Below are positions 1 to 7,610 of a DNA stretch of 64,000 nt, piece by piece. The stretch covers positions 201,668 to 265,667 of the forward strand of contig NZ_JACAPG010000003.1 of the NCBI RefSeq assembly GCF_013385825.1, in the 5' to 3' direction. A program made the position numbers and the translations under genes. The notes under the pieces are model-generated. The model was not told the DNA's origin. It ran no database searches and saw only the letters and a list, made by a program, of their open reading frames with translations. Numbering within the stretch: position 1 is the first letter of the stretch; every line of letters begins with the position of its first letter. This stretch comes from Pseudomonas reactans. GTDB taxonomy: Bacteria > Pseudomonadota > Gammaproteobacteria > Pseudomonadales > Pseudomonadaceae.

Positions 1-2
1 CG

Positions 3-1070
3 GCGGCAATGCTCACGGTGATCTTCGGCGTCTACGCCGTGAGCTTGCTGGCGGCTCTGCTGACCGTGGGCTCGCTGTCGGATCACCTGGGGCGCAAGCC
101 GGTGATCTTCACGGCATTGCTGCTGAACATTCTGGCGATGCTGCTGTTTATCAACGCGGACAGCACCGCTTACCTGATCGCCGCCCGCGCGTTGCAAGGT
201 TTTGCGACCGGCATGGCAACGGCGGTGCTGAGCGCGACGCTGCTTGATACCGATCGCCTGCGCGGCCCGATGCTCAATAGCCTGGCGCCGCTGTTGGGCA
301 TGGCCAGTGGTGGCCTGGGCAGTGGCTTGCTGGTGGAGTACGCGCCTCGGCCAACCCAGCTGATTTATCTGACGATGCTCGCCTTGATGGTGGGCCAGGC
401 GCTGTACGTGTGGCGCTTGCCGGAGACGGTCAGTCGGATTCCGGGTGCGTTGAAATCCCTGGCGCCGACCCTGCATGTACCCGAACAGGCACGCCGTGCC
501 TTGTGGCTGGCGATGCCGCTGAATGTGGCGGTGTGGGCACTCGGTGGGTTCTTTTCGTCGCTGGCACCTTCGCTGGTGCGGGCGGCGACCGGTTCGACCT
601 CGCACTTGATCGGCGGTGGGCTGGTGGCCGTGGTCACCTTGAGCGGTGCGGTGATGATCTACAGCCTGCGGGATCGCCCGGCGGACAAGGTCATGCGCCT
701 GTCGGCCGTGCTGTTGGCGGTGGGCGTGGCCTTGCTGCTGGTGGCGGTGCAGAGCGCCAGCCTGCCGCTGTTCTTTGCCGCCAGTGTGATCGCAGGCTTT
801 GGTTTCGGCGGTGGGTTCATGGGCAGCGTCCGCAGCATCGTCGGGCTGGCGTTGCCCCATGAGCGGGCCGGGTTGATGTCGGCTTTCTACGTGCTGAGCT
901 ACCTGGCGTTCTGCCTGCCGGCGCTGCTGGCGGGTAACTTGAGCCATGTGTATGGCCTGATCGTGACCACGGATGGCTACGGCGCGGTGTTGATCGTACT
1001 GGCCCTGGGTGCCCTTGTCGGTCTGCTGATGCAGGATTCGACGCGGGCCAGGGCGACGACGGGCGGCTGA
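3..1070 (+). CDS. MFS transporter, 5'-truncated by window edge
   Basis: The frame is open from the first bases, and the first in-window ATG (position 9) falls inside a transmembrane helix, so the true start and helix 1 lie upstream. The visible 353 residues contain the MFS loop 2-3 signature (GSLSDHLGRKP, about residue 21) followed by roughly ten further hydrophobic segments, consistent with the remainder of a 12-helix, drug-resistance-type major facilitator of about 390-400 aa. It would be an inner-membrane, proton-driven exporter; no substrate can be read from the sequence. The stop is followed 45 bp later by a same-strand cupin gene. Confidence 0.85.
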   Translation, partial: AAMLTVIFGVYAVSLLAALLTVGSLSDHLGRKPVIFTALLLNILAMLLFINADSTAYLIAARALQGFATGMATAVLSATLLDTDRLRGPMLNSLAPLLGMASGGLGSGLLVEYAPRPTQLIYLTMLALMVGQALYVWRLPETVSRIPGALKSLAPTLHVPEQARRALWLAMPLNVAVWALGGFFSSLAPSLVRAATGSTSHLIGGGLVAVVTLSGAVMIYSLRDRPADKVMRLSAVLLAVGVALLLVAVQSASLPLFFAASVIAGFGFGGGFMGSVRSIVGLALPHERAGLMSAFYVLSYLAFCLPALLAGNLSHVYGLIVTTDGYGAVLIVLALGALVGLLMQDSTRARATTGG

Positions 1071-1115
1071 TGGGTAATAATCGGTGCCTCGTATCCGCCT
1101 GACCGAGAGGCAAGC

Positions 1116-1427
1116 ATGAAGATCATCCGCAGCAAGGACTTCACCGGCAGCCGGGCCTGGGAGGCGCTGGATATCGCCAACATGAACGGCATCACCACGC
1201 GCCTGCACTGGACCGATCAGCCGTACCGCTGGCACATCAATGACGGTGAAGAAGTGTTTGTGGTGCTCGATGGCCGGGTGCAGATGCACTACCGCGACAA
1301 CGGCTTCGAACAGGTGGCGGAGTTGGGCGTCGGTGACATCTTTTATGCCAGCGTCGGCACCGAACACGTAGCTCATCCCCAAGGCCCGGCGCGCATCCTG
1401 GTGATCGAAAGCGAAGGCAGCGTTTGA
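1116..1427 (+). CDS. Small cupin-fold protein
   Basis: A 103-aa single-domain cupin. Cupin motif 1 is visible around residues 33-50 (RWHINDGEEVFVVLDG, with the His and Glu-Glu pattern) and motif 2 around residues 75-90 (GDIFYASVGTEHVAHP). These residues usually bind a divalent metal, but the family includes enzymes, sugar isomerases and ligand sensors, and the substrate is unknown. The start ATG follows GAGAGGCAAGC, a good Shine-Dalgarno. It lies 45 bp after the MFS gene and may be co-transcribed with it. Confidence 0.8.
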   Translation: MKIIRSKDFTGSRAWEALDIANMNGITTRLHWTDQPYRWHINDGEEVFVVLDGRVQMHYRDNGFEQVAELGVGDIFYASVGTEHVAHPQGPARILVIESEGSV

Positions 1428-1534
1428 CACTATATTTGTAAAATAGATAACAGATAGAGATATTACCCGTTATATAGATATTCGATCAGGTTCTATCATG
1501 TTCTCAACCTCATGCGAGGAAGAGGATTGCCATC
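1428..1534 (+). promoter_or_regulatory. AT-rich promoter region of the TDT transporter gene
   Basis: A markedly AT-rich stretch (about 1433-1490) with repeated AGATA/GATAT words (GATAACAGATAGAGATATT, then TATAGATATTCGATC) between the cupin stop and the transporter start. This composition contrasts with the GC-rich surroundings and fits a promoter with an upstream activator site. No specific regulator can be assigned. Confidence 0.4.
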
Positions 1535-2683
1535 ATGACCTGCTCGAATACCGTCAGCTACAAACCCTTCAGTCACTTGACCCGTCCACGGGAAGTGATC
1601 CGCCAGTTCACCCCCAACTGGTTTGCCGCCACCATGGGCACCGGCGTGCTCGCGTTGGCGTTGGCGCAACTGCCGTTCAATTTGCCTGGCTTGCACGCGA
1701 TTGCCGAAGCGCTGTGGTTGTTCACCATCGGCCTGTTTGTGCTGTTCAGCGTGCTGTATGCGGCCCGTTGGGTGATGTTTTTCCACGAGGCGCGGAGGAT
1801 TTTCGGGCACTCCACGGTGTCGATGTTCTTCGGCACGATTCCCATGGGACTGGCGACGATTCTCAACGGCCTGCTGTTGTTTGGCCTGCCACGCTGGGGC
1901 AGCGATGTGATCCCCCTGGCGCAAGCGCTGTGGTGGCTGGATGTGGCCATGGCCCTGGCCTGCGGCGTGTTGATCCCGTTCATGATGTTCACCCGCCAGG
2001 AACACAGCATCGACCAGATGACCGCGGTCTGGCTGTTGCCGGTGGTGGCCGCCGAAGTCGCCGCTGCCAGCGGTGGCCTGCTCGCACCACACCTGGCAGA
2101 TGCCCATTCGCAGTTGGTGATGCTGGTGACTAGCTACGTGCTGTGGGCGTTTTCCCTGCCGGTGGCATTCAGCATCCTCACTATCCTGATGCTGCGCATG
2201 GCCCTGCATAAACTGCCTCATGCCAATATGGCCGCGTCGAGTTGGCTGGCGTTGGGCCCCATTGGCACTGGGGCGTTGGGCATGCTGTTGCTGGGAGGCG
2301 ATGCGCCGGCCATTTTCGCGGCCAATGGTTTGCCGGGTGTCGGCGAAATGGCCAACGGCCTCGGCCTTGTAGCGGGCATTACGTTGTGGGGGTTCGGCCT
2401 GTGGTGGATGTTGATCGCGGTATTGATCACCCTGCGTTACCTGCGCGCCGGCATCCCTTTCAACCTCGGCTGGTGGGGCTTTACCTTTCCACTGGGTGTG
2501 TACGCTCTGGCAACGCTTAAGCTGGCGAGCCTGTTGCACCTGGGTTTCTTCAGTGTTTTCGGCAGTGTGCTGGTGGCGGCATTGGCGCTGATGTGGCTGA
2601 TCGTCGCCAAGCGCACGGTGCAGGGCGCCTATAAAGGTGAGCTTTTTGTTTCGCCATGCATTGCAGGACTAGCGAATAAGTAA
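1535..2683 (+). CDS. TDT/SLAC1-TehA family transporter
   Basis: 382 aa with about ten hydrophobic segments. The N-terminal stretch (PREVIRQFTPNWFAATMGTG, about residues 18-37) is characteristic of the tellurite-resistance/dicarboxylate transporter (TDT) family, which includes TehA, Mae1 malate carriers, Ssu1 sulfite exporters and SLAC1 anion channels. It would be an inner-membrane anion transporter; substrate (sulfite, C4-dicarboxylate or other anion) is unresolved. The start at 1535 is preceded by GAGGAAGAGG. It ends 67 bp before the next gene, in a gap holding an inverted repeat. Confidence 0.82.
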   Translation: MTCSNTVSYKPFSHLTRPREVIRQFTPNWFAATMGTGVLALALAQLPFNLPGLHAIAEALWLFTIGLFVLFSVLYAARWVMFFHEARRIFGHSTVSMFFGTIPMGLATILNGLLLFGLPRWGSDVIPLAQALWWLDVAMALACGVLIPFMMFTRQEHSIDQMTAVWLLPVVAAEVAAASGGLLAPHLADAHSQLVMLVTSYVLWAFSLPVAFSILTILMLRMALHKLPHANMAASSWLALGPIGTGALGMLLLGGDAPAIFAANGLPGVGEMANGLGLVAGITLWGFGLWWMLIAVLITLRYLRAGIPFNLGWWGFTFPLGVYALATLKLASLLHLGFFSVFGSVLVAALALMWLIVAKRTVQGAYKGELFVSPCIAGLANK

Positions 2684-2700
2684 GCCGGATTAGGTAAAGT

Positions 2701-2736
2701 CGTGGCCTGAATGCTTTTACAAAAACACAGGCCACG
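2701..2736 (+). repeat. Inverted repeat in the leader of the MFS-PlsC gene
   Basis: CGTGGCCTG (2701-2709) and CAGGCCACG (2728-2736) form a perfect 9-bp inverted repeat around an 18-base A/T-rich loop, 14 bp before the start codon. It has no U-run, so it is more likely an operator or a leader hairpin than a terminator. Confidence 0.5.
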
Positions 2737-2750
2737 CAGGAACACGGACG

Positions 2751-4625
2751 ATGAGCCACCCCTCGCAATTCACTTTGCTGCGCACACGGCGTTTCCTGCC
2801 GTTCTTCATTACCCAGTTGCTGGGCGCGTTCAACGACAACATCTTCAAGCAATCGCTGATCCTCGCCATTCTCTACAAGCTCACCATTGACGGTGACCGC
2901 TCCATTTGGGTCAACCTCTGCGCCTTGCTGTTTATCCTTCCGTTCTTCCTGTTTTCGGCGTTGGCCGGGCAGTTTGGCGAGAAATTCAATAAGGATGCGT
3001 TGATCCGCGCGATCAAGATCGGCGAGATCGTGATCATGGCCGTGGGCGCGACGGGCTTCCTCACCAACCACCTGGAATTGATGCTGCTGGCGCTGTTTGC
3101 CATGGGCACACACTCGGCGCTGTTCGGGCCGGTGAAGTATTCGATCATGCCCCAGGCCCTACACGAAGATGAGCTGGTAGGCGGCAACGGCCTGGTGGAG
3201 ATGGGCACGTTCCTGGCGATCCTGGCCGGGACCATTGGCGCCGGGATCATGATGTCGTCCACCCATTACGCGCCGGTGGTGTCGGTGGCGATCGTCGGCG
3301 TGGCGGTGCTGGGTTACCTGGCCAGCCGTAGCATTCCACGGGCGGCGGCGTCGACCCCTGGGTTGCGCCTGAACTGGAACATTTTCAGCGAATCCTGGGC
3401 CACCCTGCGTTTGGGCCTGGGGCAGACGCCTGCTGTGTCGCGTTCCATCGTCGGTAACTCTTGGTTCTGGTTTGTCGGTGCGATCTACCTGACGCAGATC
3501 CCGGCCTACGCCAAGGAATGGTTGTACGGTGACGAAACCGTGGTGACGCTGATCCTCACCGTGTTTTCGGTGGGTATCGCGCTCGGCTCGATGCTCTGCG
3601 AAAAACTTTCCGGGCGTAAGGTGGAAATCGGCCTGGTGCCGTTCGGTTCATTCGGCCTGACCGTGTTTGGCCTGCTGCTGTGGTGGCACTCAGGGGGCTT
3701 CCCGCAGAACGTGCAGGCCAACGACTGGCTCGCCGTGCTCAGCTACGGCCAGGCCTGGTGGGTGCTGATCGATATCCTTGGCCTGGGCGTGTTTGGCGGC
3801 TTTTATATCGTGCCGTTGTATGCCCTGATTCAGTCGCGTACCGCCGAGAACGAGCGTGCGCGGGTGATCGCGGCCAACAACATTCTCAACGCCCTGTTCA
3901 TGGTGGTCTCGGCCATCGTCTCGATCCTGCTGCTCAGTATGGCCAAGCTGTCGATCCCCGAATTGTTCCTGGTGGTGTCGCTGCTCAACATCGCGGTCAA
4001 CACCTACATCTTCAAGATCGTCCCCGAGTTCACCATGCGTTTCATGATCTGGCTGCTCAGCCATTCCATGTACCGCGTGGAGCATCGCAACCTGGAGGCG
4101 ATCCCGGATGAAGGCGCGGCGTTGCTGGTGTGCAACCACGTGTCGTTCGTCGATGCGCTGTTGATCGGCGGCGCGGTGCGTCGGCCGATTCGCTTTGTCA
4201 CGTACTACAAGATCTACCGTTTGCCGGTGCTGAATTTTATCTTCCGCACCGCCGGGGCGATTCCGATTGCCGGGCGTCACGAAGATATACAGATCTACGA
4301 AAAGGCTTTCACACGGATTGCGCAGTACCTGAAGGACGGCGAGTTGGTGTGTATTTTCCCCGAAGGCAAGCTGACCGCCGATGGCGAGATGAATGAGTTT
4401 CGTGGTGGCGTGACGCGGATTCTGGAAGAGACGGCGGTGCCGGTGATTCCGATGGCGTTGCAGGGGTTGTGGGGGAGTTTCTTCAGTCGGGATCCGAAGA
4501 AGGGCTTCTTCCATCGCATCTGGTCGCGGGTGGTGTTGGTGGCGGGGGAGCCGGTGGAGGTCGAGTTGGCGACCCCGGCGCAGTTGCAGGAGAAGGTCAC
4601 TCAACTGCGCGGCACAGTCCTGTAG
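2751..4625 (+). CDS. MFS transporter fused to PlsC-type acyltransferase
   Basis: 624 aa. Residues about 1-415 form an MFS domain of the lysophospholipid-transporter (LplT) type (FFITQLLGAFNDNIFKQ at the start). Residues about 440-610 form a PlsC/LPLAT acyltransferase with the catalytic H-x4-D motif (CNHVSFVDALLIGG) and the FPEGKLT block III. The expected role is flipping lysophospholipids across the inner membrane and re-acylating them. Many homologues carry a third C-terminal acyl-ACP ligase domain (Aas-like), which is absent here, so the acyl donor must be activated elsewhere. AGGAA precedes the ATG. The TAG stop is part of the REP element that follows. Confidence 0.85.
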   Translation: MSHPSQFTLLRTRRFLPFFITQLLGAFNDNIFKQSLILAILYKLTIDGDRSIWVNLCALLFILPFFLFSALAGQFGEKFNKDALIRAIKIGEIVIMAVGATGFLTNHLELMLLALFAMGTHSALFGPVKYSIMPQALHEDELVGGNGLVEMGTFLAILAGTIGAGIMMSSTHYAPVVSVAIVGVAVLGYLASRSIPRAAASTPGLRLNWNIFSESWATLRLGLGQTPAVSRSIVGNSWFWFVGAIYLTQIPAYAKEWLYGDETVVTLILTVFSVGIALGSMLCEKLSGRKVEIGLVPFGSFGLTVFGLLLWWHSGGFPQNVQANDWLAVLSYGQAWWVLIDILGLGVFGGFYIVPLYALIQSRTAENERARVIAANNILNALFMVVSAIVSILLLSMAKLSIPELFLVVSLLNIAVNTYIFKIVPEFTMRFMIWLLSHSMYRVEHRNLEAIPDEGAALLVCNHVSFVDALLIGGAVRRPIRFVTYYKIYRLPVLNFIFRTAGAIPIAGRHEDIQIYEKAFTRIAQYLKDGELVCIFPEGKLTADGEMNEFRGGVTRILEETAVPVIPMALQGLWGSFFSRDPKKGFFHRIWSRVVLVAGEPVEVELATPAQLQEKVTQLRGTVL

Positions 4626-4687
4626 GAGTCCGGCTTGCCGGCGATGGCGCCCGTTCAGACGCTATCGCCCGCAAGCGGGCTCTTACA
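4622..4687. repeat. REP/REPIN palindrome
   Basis: Two inverted REP arms (GTAGGAGTCCGGCTTGCCGG and CCCGCAAGCGGGCTCTTAC) around a short spacer. The arms are less matched than in other copies of this window. The upstream gene's stop codon (4623-4625) lies inside the left arm. Confidence 0.75.
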
Positions 4688-4726
4688 GGTCGATGGCGTC
4701 CGTTTGAACGCCATCGACCGCACGGT

Positions 4727-5041
4727 TCAGGTGCTGATTTTCAGGCCAATCAGCCCGCAGATGATCAACGCCACGCTGGCCAATCTGAACAACGCCATGG
4801 ACTCACCAAACAGGATGATCCCGGCAATCACGGTGCCCACGGCGCCCACGCCGGTCCAGATGGCATAGGCGGTGCCCAGCGGCAGCTCCTTCATCGCCAG
4901 CCCCAGCAGGCCGAGGCTGACGGCCATGGCGGCAATCGTCAAAGCCGTGGGCAGCGGCTTGCTGAAACCGTCGGTGTACTTCAGGCCGACGGCCCAGCCA
5001 ACTTCAAACAGACCTGCGAAAAACAGAATGATCCAGGACAT
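4727..5041 (-). CDS. sugE: SugE/Gdx-type SMR exporter (guanidinium or quaternary ammonium)
   Basis: 104 aa with four transmembrane helices, the full length of a small multidrug resistance protein. The N-terminus [20 protein letters not shown] has the conserved membrane Glu (E13) that couples proton and substrate exchange, and residues about 58-66 (PLGTAYAIW) match the family. It acts as a dual-topology inner-membrane dimer. Because the leader is a guanidine-II riboswitch, the Gdx (guanidinium/H+ antiport) assignment is favoured over broad drug export. The start is fixed by AGGAGG seven bases upstream. Convergent with the MFS-PlsC gene. Confidence 0.92.
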   Translation of the reverse strand: MSWIILFFAGLFEVGWAVGLKYTDGFSKPLPTALTIAAMAVSLGLLGLAMKELPLGTAYAIWTGVGAVGTVIAGIILFGESMALFRLASVALIICGLIGLKIST

Positions 5042-5059
5042 GATGACCTCCTAACGTTA

Positions 5060-5114
5060 GGTGGGGTCGTCCCCGGATTAGGCGCTTTCAGCGTCGCGGG
5101 GTCGTCCCCGCGCA
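5060..5114 (-). promoter_or_regulatory. Guanidine-II (mini-ykkC) riboswitch
   Basis: On the minus strand the sugE leader holds two GC-rich hairpins with identical ACGA tetraloops: CGCGGGG-ACGA-CCCCGCG (5112-5095) and GGGG-ACGA-CCCC (5074-5063), separated by 20 nt. Two stem-loops with ACGR loops are the defining structure of the guanidine-II class, whose loops pair in a guanidinium-bound dimer and expose the ribosome binding site. The second hairpin lies ten bases before the Shine-Dalgarno AGGAGG (5052-5047), fitting translational control of an exporter gene. Confidence 0.93.
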
Positions 5115-5146
5115 GCTCGGTAGAGTGCCGAAAAGTGCTCGGCTGA

Positions 5147-6112
5147 TCAAGTTTGCGGGGTGTTCTCCAGCACGCGACGGTCTTCCTTTTCGCTCATGCG
5201 GCGGAAGTAGGTGGACAGCAATGCCCCGGAAATATTGTGCCAGACGCTGAACAATGCACTCGGCACCGCCGCCAACGGCGAAAAGTGCGCGCTGGCCAAG
5301 GCGGCGCCCAGCCCGGAGTTTTGCATACCCACTTCCAGCGCCAGTGACTTGCGCTGTGCCAACGGCAACTTGAACACGCGGCCGGTGAAGTAACCCAGCA
5401 GGTAACCGAAGCTGTTGTGCAGCATGACCACTGCCATGATCAGCAGGCCCGACTCGGCGATCTTCGCCTGGCTCGCGGCAACCACCGCCGCGACGATGAT
5501 CACGATGCTGACCACCGACACCAGCGGCAATACATCCACCGCATGACGCACCCGCTCACCGAGCACACGTTGCGCCAGCACGCCGAGCACGATCGGCAGC
5601 AGCACCACTTGCAGGATCGACCAGAACAACTCCATGAACGACACCGGCAGCCAGGCCGACGCCAGCAGCCAGATCAGCGCCGGGGTGAGCAGCGGGGCGA
5701 GGAGGGTGGTGACAGCGGCGATGGCCACCGACAGCGCCAGGTCGCCACGGGCCAACCAGGTCATGACGTTGGACGAGGTGCCGCTTGGGCAGCAACCGAC
5801 CAGGATCACACCGACGGCGATTTCTGGCGGCAGGTGGAACGCCTGGCACAGCAACCACGCCACGCCCGGCATGATCACAAAGTGCGCGACCACGCCCAGG
5901 GCCACACGCCAGGGGTGGCGGGCGACTTCGGCGAAGTCATCAATCTTGAGGGTCAGCCCCATGCCGAACATCACCAGGCCCAGCAACGGGACGATGGCGC
6001 TTTTCAGGCCGATGAACCAGTTGGGTTCGAGGAAGGCGACGACGGCGAAGATCAATACCCAGTAGGCGAAGGTATTGCCGACGAAGCGGCTCAAGGCGGC
6101 GAGTGCGCGCAT
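5147..6112 (-). CDS. Bile acid:sodium symporter (BASS) family transporter
   Basis: 321 aa with about ten hydrophobic segments. Family motifs seen include GLVMFGMGLTLK (about residue 45), VILVGCCPSGTSSNVMTWLARGD (about 101, the conserved CCPxGxxSN block) and EVGMQNSGLGAALA (about 257). BASS members are Na+-coupled importers of organic anions; bacterial examples carry bile acids, pantoate or 2-keto acids, and the substrate here is unknown. The start is supported by AAGGAC eight bases upstream. It lies 34 bp beyond the riboswitch, on the same strand as sugE. Confidence 0.85.
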   Translation of the reverse strand: MRALAALSRFVGNTFAYWVLIFAVVAFLEPNWFIGLKSAIVPLLGLVMFGMGLTLKIDDFAEVARHPWRVALGVVAHFVIMPGVAWLLCQAFHLPPEIAVGVILVGCCPSGTSSNVMTWLARGDLALSVAIAAVTTLLAPLLTPALIWLLASAWLPVSFMELFWSILQVVLLPIVLGVLAQRVLGERVRHAVDVLPLVSVVSIVIIVAAVVAASQAKIAESGLLIMAVVMLHNSFGYLLGYFTGRVFKLPLAQRKSLALEVGMQNSGLGAALASAHFSPLAAVPSALFSVWHNISGALLSTYFRRMSEKEDRRVLENTPQT

Positions 6113-6139
6113 GGGGATGTCCTTGTTATTCGAATAAAT

Positions 6140-6204
6140 GTAGGGGCCGGCTTGCCGGCGATGGCACCCTCAGGTCCGCCATCGCCGGCAAGCCGGCTCC
6201 TACA
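6140..6204. repeat. REPIN (two inverted REP arms)
   Basis: GTAGGGGCCGGCTTGCCGGC and its inverted partner GCCGGCAAGCCGGCTCCTAC flank a spacer of about 20 bases with GATGGC/GCCATC ends. It sits between rdgC's 3' end and the symporter's 5' end. Confidence 0.88.
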
Positions 6205-6215
6205 AAGGGGGAGCG

Positions 6216-7136
6216 TCAGATGCCCTGCGGGGTTTCTTCGCCGCCGAGTGCTTCAACCAGCGCCGGGATGAAATCGCCGAACGTCAGCATCATCAGGGTA
6301 AAGCTCGCATCCAGTTGGCCCAGGGCCTCATCGCCGCCGTCCTGTTCCGCCTGGTCTTGCAGCAGGTCTTCGAACTTCAGGCGCTTGACGGTCATCTTGT
6401 CGTCGAGCATGAAGGACAGCTTGTCCTGCCAGGCCAGGGACAGTTGGGTCACGACCTTGCCAGTGGTCAGGTGCAGTTGGATCTCTTCGCCGGTCAGGTC
6501 CTGGCGCTTGCAGCGCACGATGCCGCCGTCTTCGTGGGTGTCGCGCAGTTCGCATTCGTCGAGGACGAAGAAGTCATCGGCCGGCTTCTGGGTGGTGACC
6601 CAGTCGGTCATGATTGCGGTTGGCGCGGTTTTCACCGTGAGCGGGCGAACCGGCAGGGTACCGATCACTTCACGCAGGGTCGACAGCAGGTCTTCAGCGC
6701 GTTTCGGGCTTGCCGAGTTGACCAGGATCAGGCCCTGTTTCGGCGCGATGGCGGCGAAGGTGGAGGAGCGACGGATAAAGGCGCGTGGCAGGAAGGCCTG
6801 GATGATTTCATCCTTGATCTGGTCGCGTTCCTTCTTATAGACCTTGCGCATCTGCTCGGCCTCGATTTCTTCGACTTTCTCTTTCAGTGCGTCACGCACC
6901 ACGCTGCCCGGCAGGATGCGTTCTTCCTTGCGCGCAGCGATCAGCAGGAAATCACCGCTGACGTGAACCAGGGGAGCGTCTTCACCTTTACCAAAAGGCG
7001 CGACGAAACCATAAGTGGTCAATTCCTGGCTTGCGCAAGGGCGCGCCAGTTTGGTGGCCATGGCCGCTTCCAACGCCTCGGCATCAACAGGCAGATCTTG
7101 GGTCAGGCGATAGATAAGCAGGTTCTTGAACCACAT
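6216..7136 (-). CDS. rdgC: Recombination-associated protein RdgC
   Basis: 306 aa from [20 protein letters not shown], the hallmark N-terminus of RdgC, a ring-shaped dimer that binds double-stranded DNA non-specifically and restrains RecA. Length matches the family (about 300-306 aa). An in-frame start 24 bases further upstream exists, but AAGGAGAG ten bases before 7136 and family conservation favour the shorter protein. It is the last core gene before the duplicated tRNA region and is transcribed away from it. Confidence 0.95.
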   Translation of the reverse strand: MWFKNLLIYRLTQDLPVDAEALEAAMATKLARPCASQELTTYGFVAPFGKGEDAPLVHVSGDFLLIAARKEERILPGSVVRDALKEKVEEIEAEQMRKVYKKERDQIKDEIIQAFLPRAFIRRSSTFAAIAPKQGLILVNSASPKRAEDLLSTLREVIGTLPVRPLTVKTAPTAIMTDWVTTQKPADDFFVLDECELRDTHEDGGIVRCKRQDLTGEEIQLHLTTGKVVTQLSLAWQDKLSFMLDDKMTVKRLKFEDLLQDQAEQDGGDEALGQLDASFTLMMLTFGDFIPALVEALGGEETPQGI

Positions 7137-7246
7137 GGGGTGAGTCTCTCCTTTATACAAAGGGGGGCATTATTCTCTTGATAACGTCCCAGGCCAACCC
7201 TGCCTAAGCCATTGGAAGCTATCAAAAAAAAGATTTCAGAAAGTGC

Positions 7247-7275
7247 TTGCCAGACTTAAGGTCGCTCCGTAGAAT
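7247..7275 (+). promoter_or_regulatory. Sigma-70 promoter of the first tRNA-Val/Asp unit
   Basis: TTGCCA (7247-7252) and TAGAAT (7270-7275) with exactly 17 bp between them, followed by a GC-rich discriminator (GCGCGCC) as in stringently controlled stable-RNA promoters. The tRNA starts 20 bases downstream of the -10. Confidence 0.8.
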
Positions 7276-7295
7276 GCGCGCCACACCGAAACGAA

Positions 7296-7371
7296 GGGTG
7301 ATTAGCTCAGCTGGGAGAGCGTCTGCCTTACAAGCAGAATGTCGGCGGTTCGATCCCGTCATCACCCACCA
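7296..7371 (+). tRNA. tRNA-Val (anticodon TAC), copy 1
   Basis: 76-nt cloverleaf: acceptor GGGTGAT/ATCACCC, D arm AGCTCAGCTGGGAGAGC, anticodon arm TCTGC-CTTACAA-GCAGA with anticodon TAC, T arm GGTTCGATCC, and encoded CCA. Confidence 0.97.
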
Positions 7372-7390
7372 TTCGCTTCATGTGTTACGC

Positions 7391-7467
7391 GCAGCGGTAG
7401 TTCAGTCGGTTAGAATACCGGCCTGTCACGCCGGGGGTCGCGGGTTCGAGTCCCGTCCGCTGCGCCA
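7391..7467 (+). tRNA. tRNA-Asp (anticodon GTC), copy 1
   Basis: 77-nt cloverleaf: acceptor GCAGCGG/CCGCTGC, anticodon arm CCGGC-CTGTCAC-GCCGG with anticodon GTC, T arm GGGTTCGAGTCCC, discriminator G and encoded CCA. It lies 19 nt after tRNA-Val, in the same transcript. Confidence 0.97.
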
Positions 7468-7508
7468 TATTCGGTAACCTGGAACACTGAACGCCAGGTC
7501 ACCACAGG

Positions 7509-7534
7509 AAGCCCGCTCAATGAGCGGGCTTTTT
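7509..7534 (+). terminator. Rho-independent terminator of tRNA unit 1
   Basis: AAGCCCGCTCA/TGAGCGGGCTT forms an 11-bp stem followed by TTTT, 41 nt after tRNA-Asp. Confidence 0.9.
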
Positions 7535-7560
7535 GCTGTCTGGGATTTGCAAAACCCCAA

Positions 7561-7602
7561 AAAACGCCGCCGATCATTTCCGATGATCGGCGGCGTTTTT
7601 TA
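7561..7602 (-). terminator. Terminator downstream of the TonB-dependent receptor gene
   Basis: A 17-bp perfect stem (AAAACGCCGCCGATCAT and its complement) around TTCCG, with A/T runs on both sides, so it can act in both directions. On the minus strand it begins about 10 nt after the receptor stop. Confidence 0.9.
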
Positions 7603-7610
7603 TTGGGCGA

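Larger units (their letters stand above)
7281..7548 (+). repeat. Direct repeat copy 1: leader, tRNA-Val, tRNA-Asp, terminator
   Basis: By eye, 7281-7548 aligns without gaps to 11804-12071 (offset 4523) with about seven mismatches, all downstream of the tRNAs. Sequence identity begins in the transcribed leader (CCACACCGAAACGAAG), not in the promoter. Confidence 0.9.

Noticed and set aside
1496..2539. 347-aa His/Gln-rich minus-strand ORF
   Set aside because: Shadow of the TDT transporter gene; low-complexity composition from high-GC antisense reading.
7247..7477. Plus-strand ORF across tRNA-Val and tRNA-Asp copy 1 (same at 11758-12135)
   Set aside because: It is the tRNA sequence read as protein.
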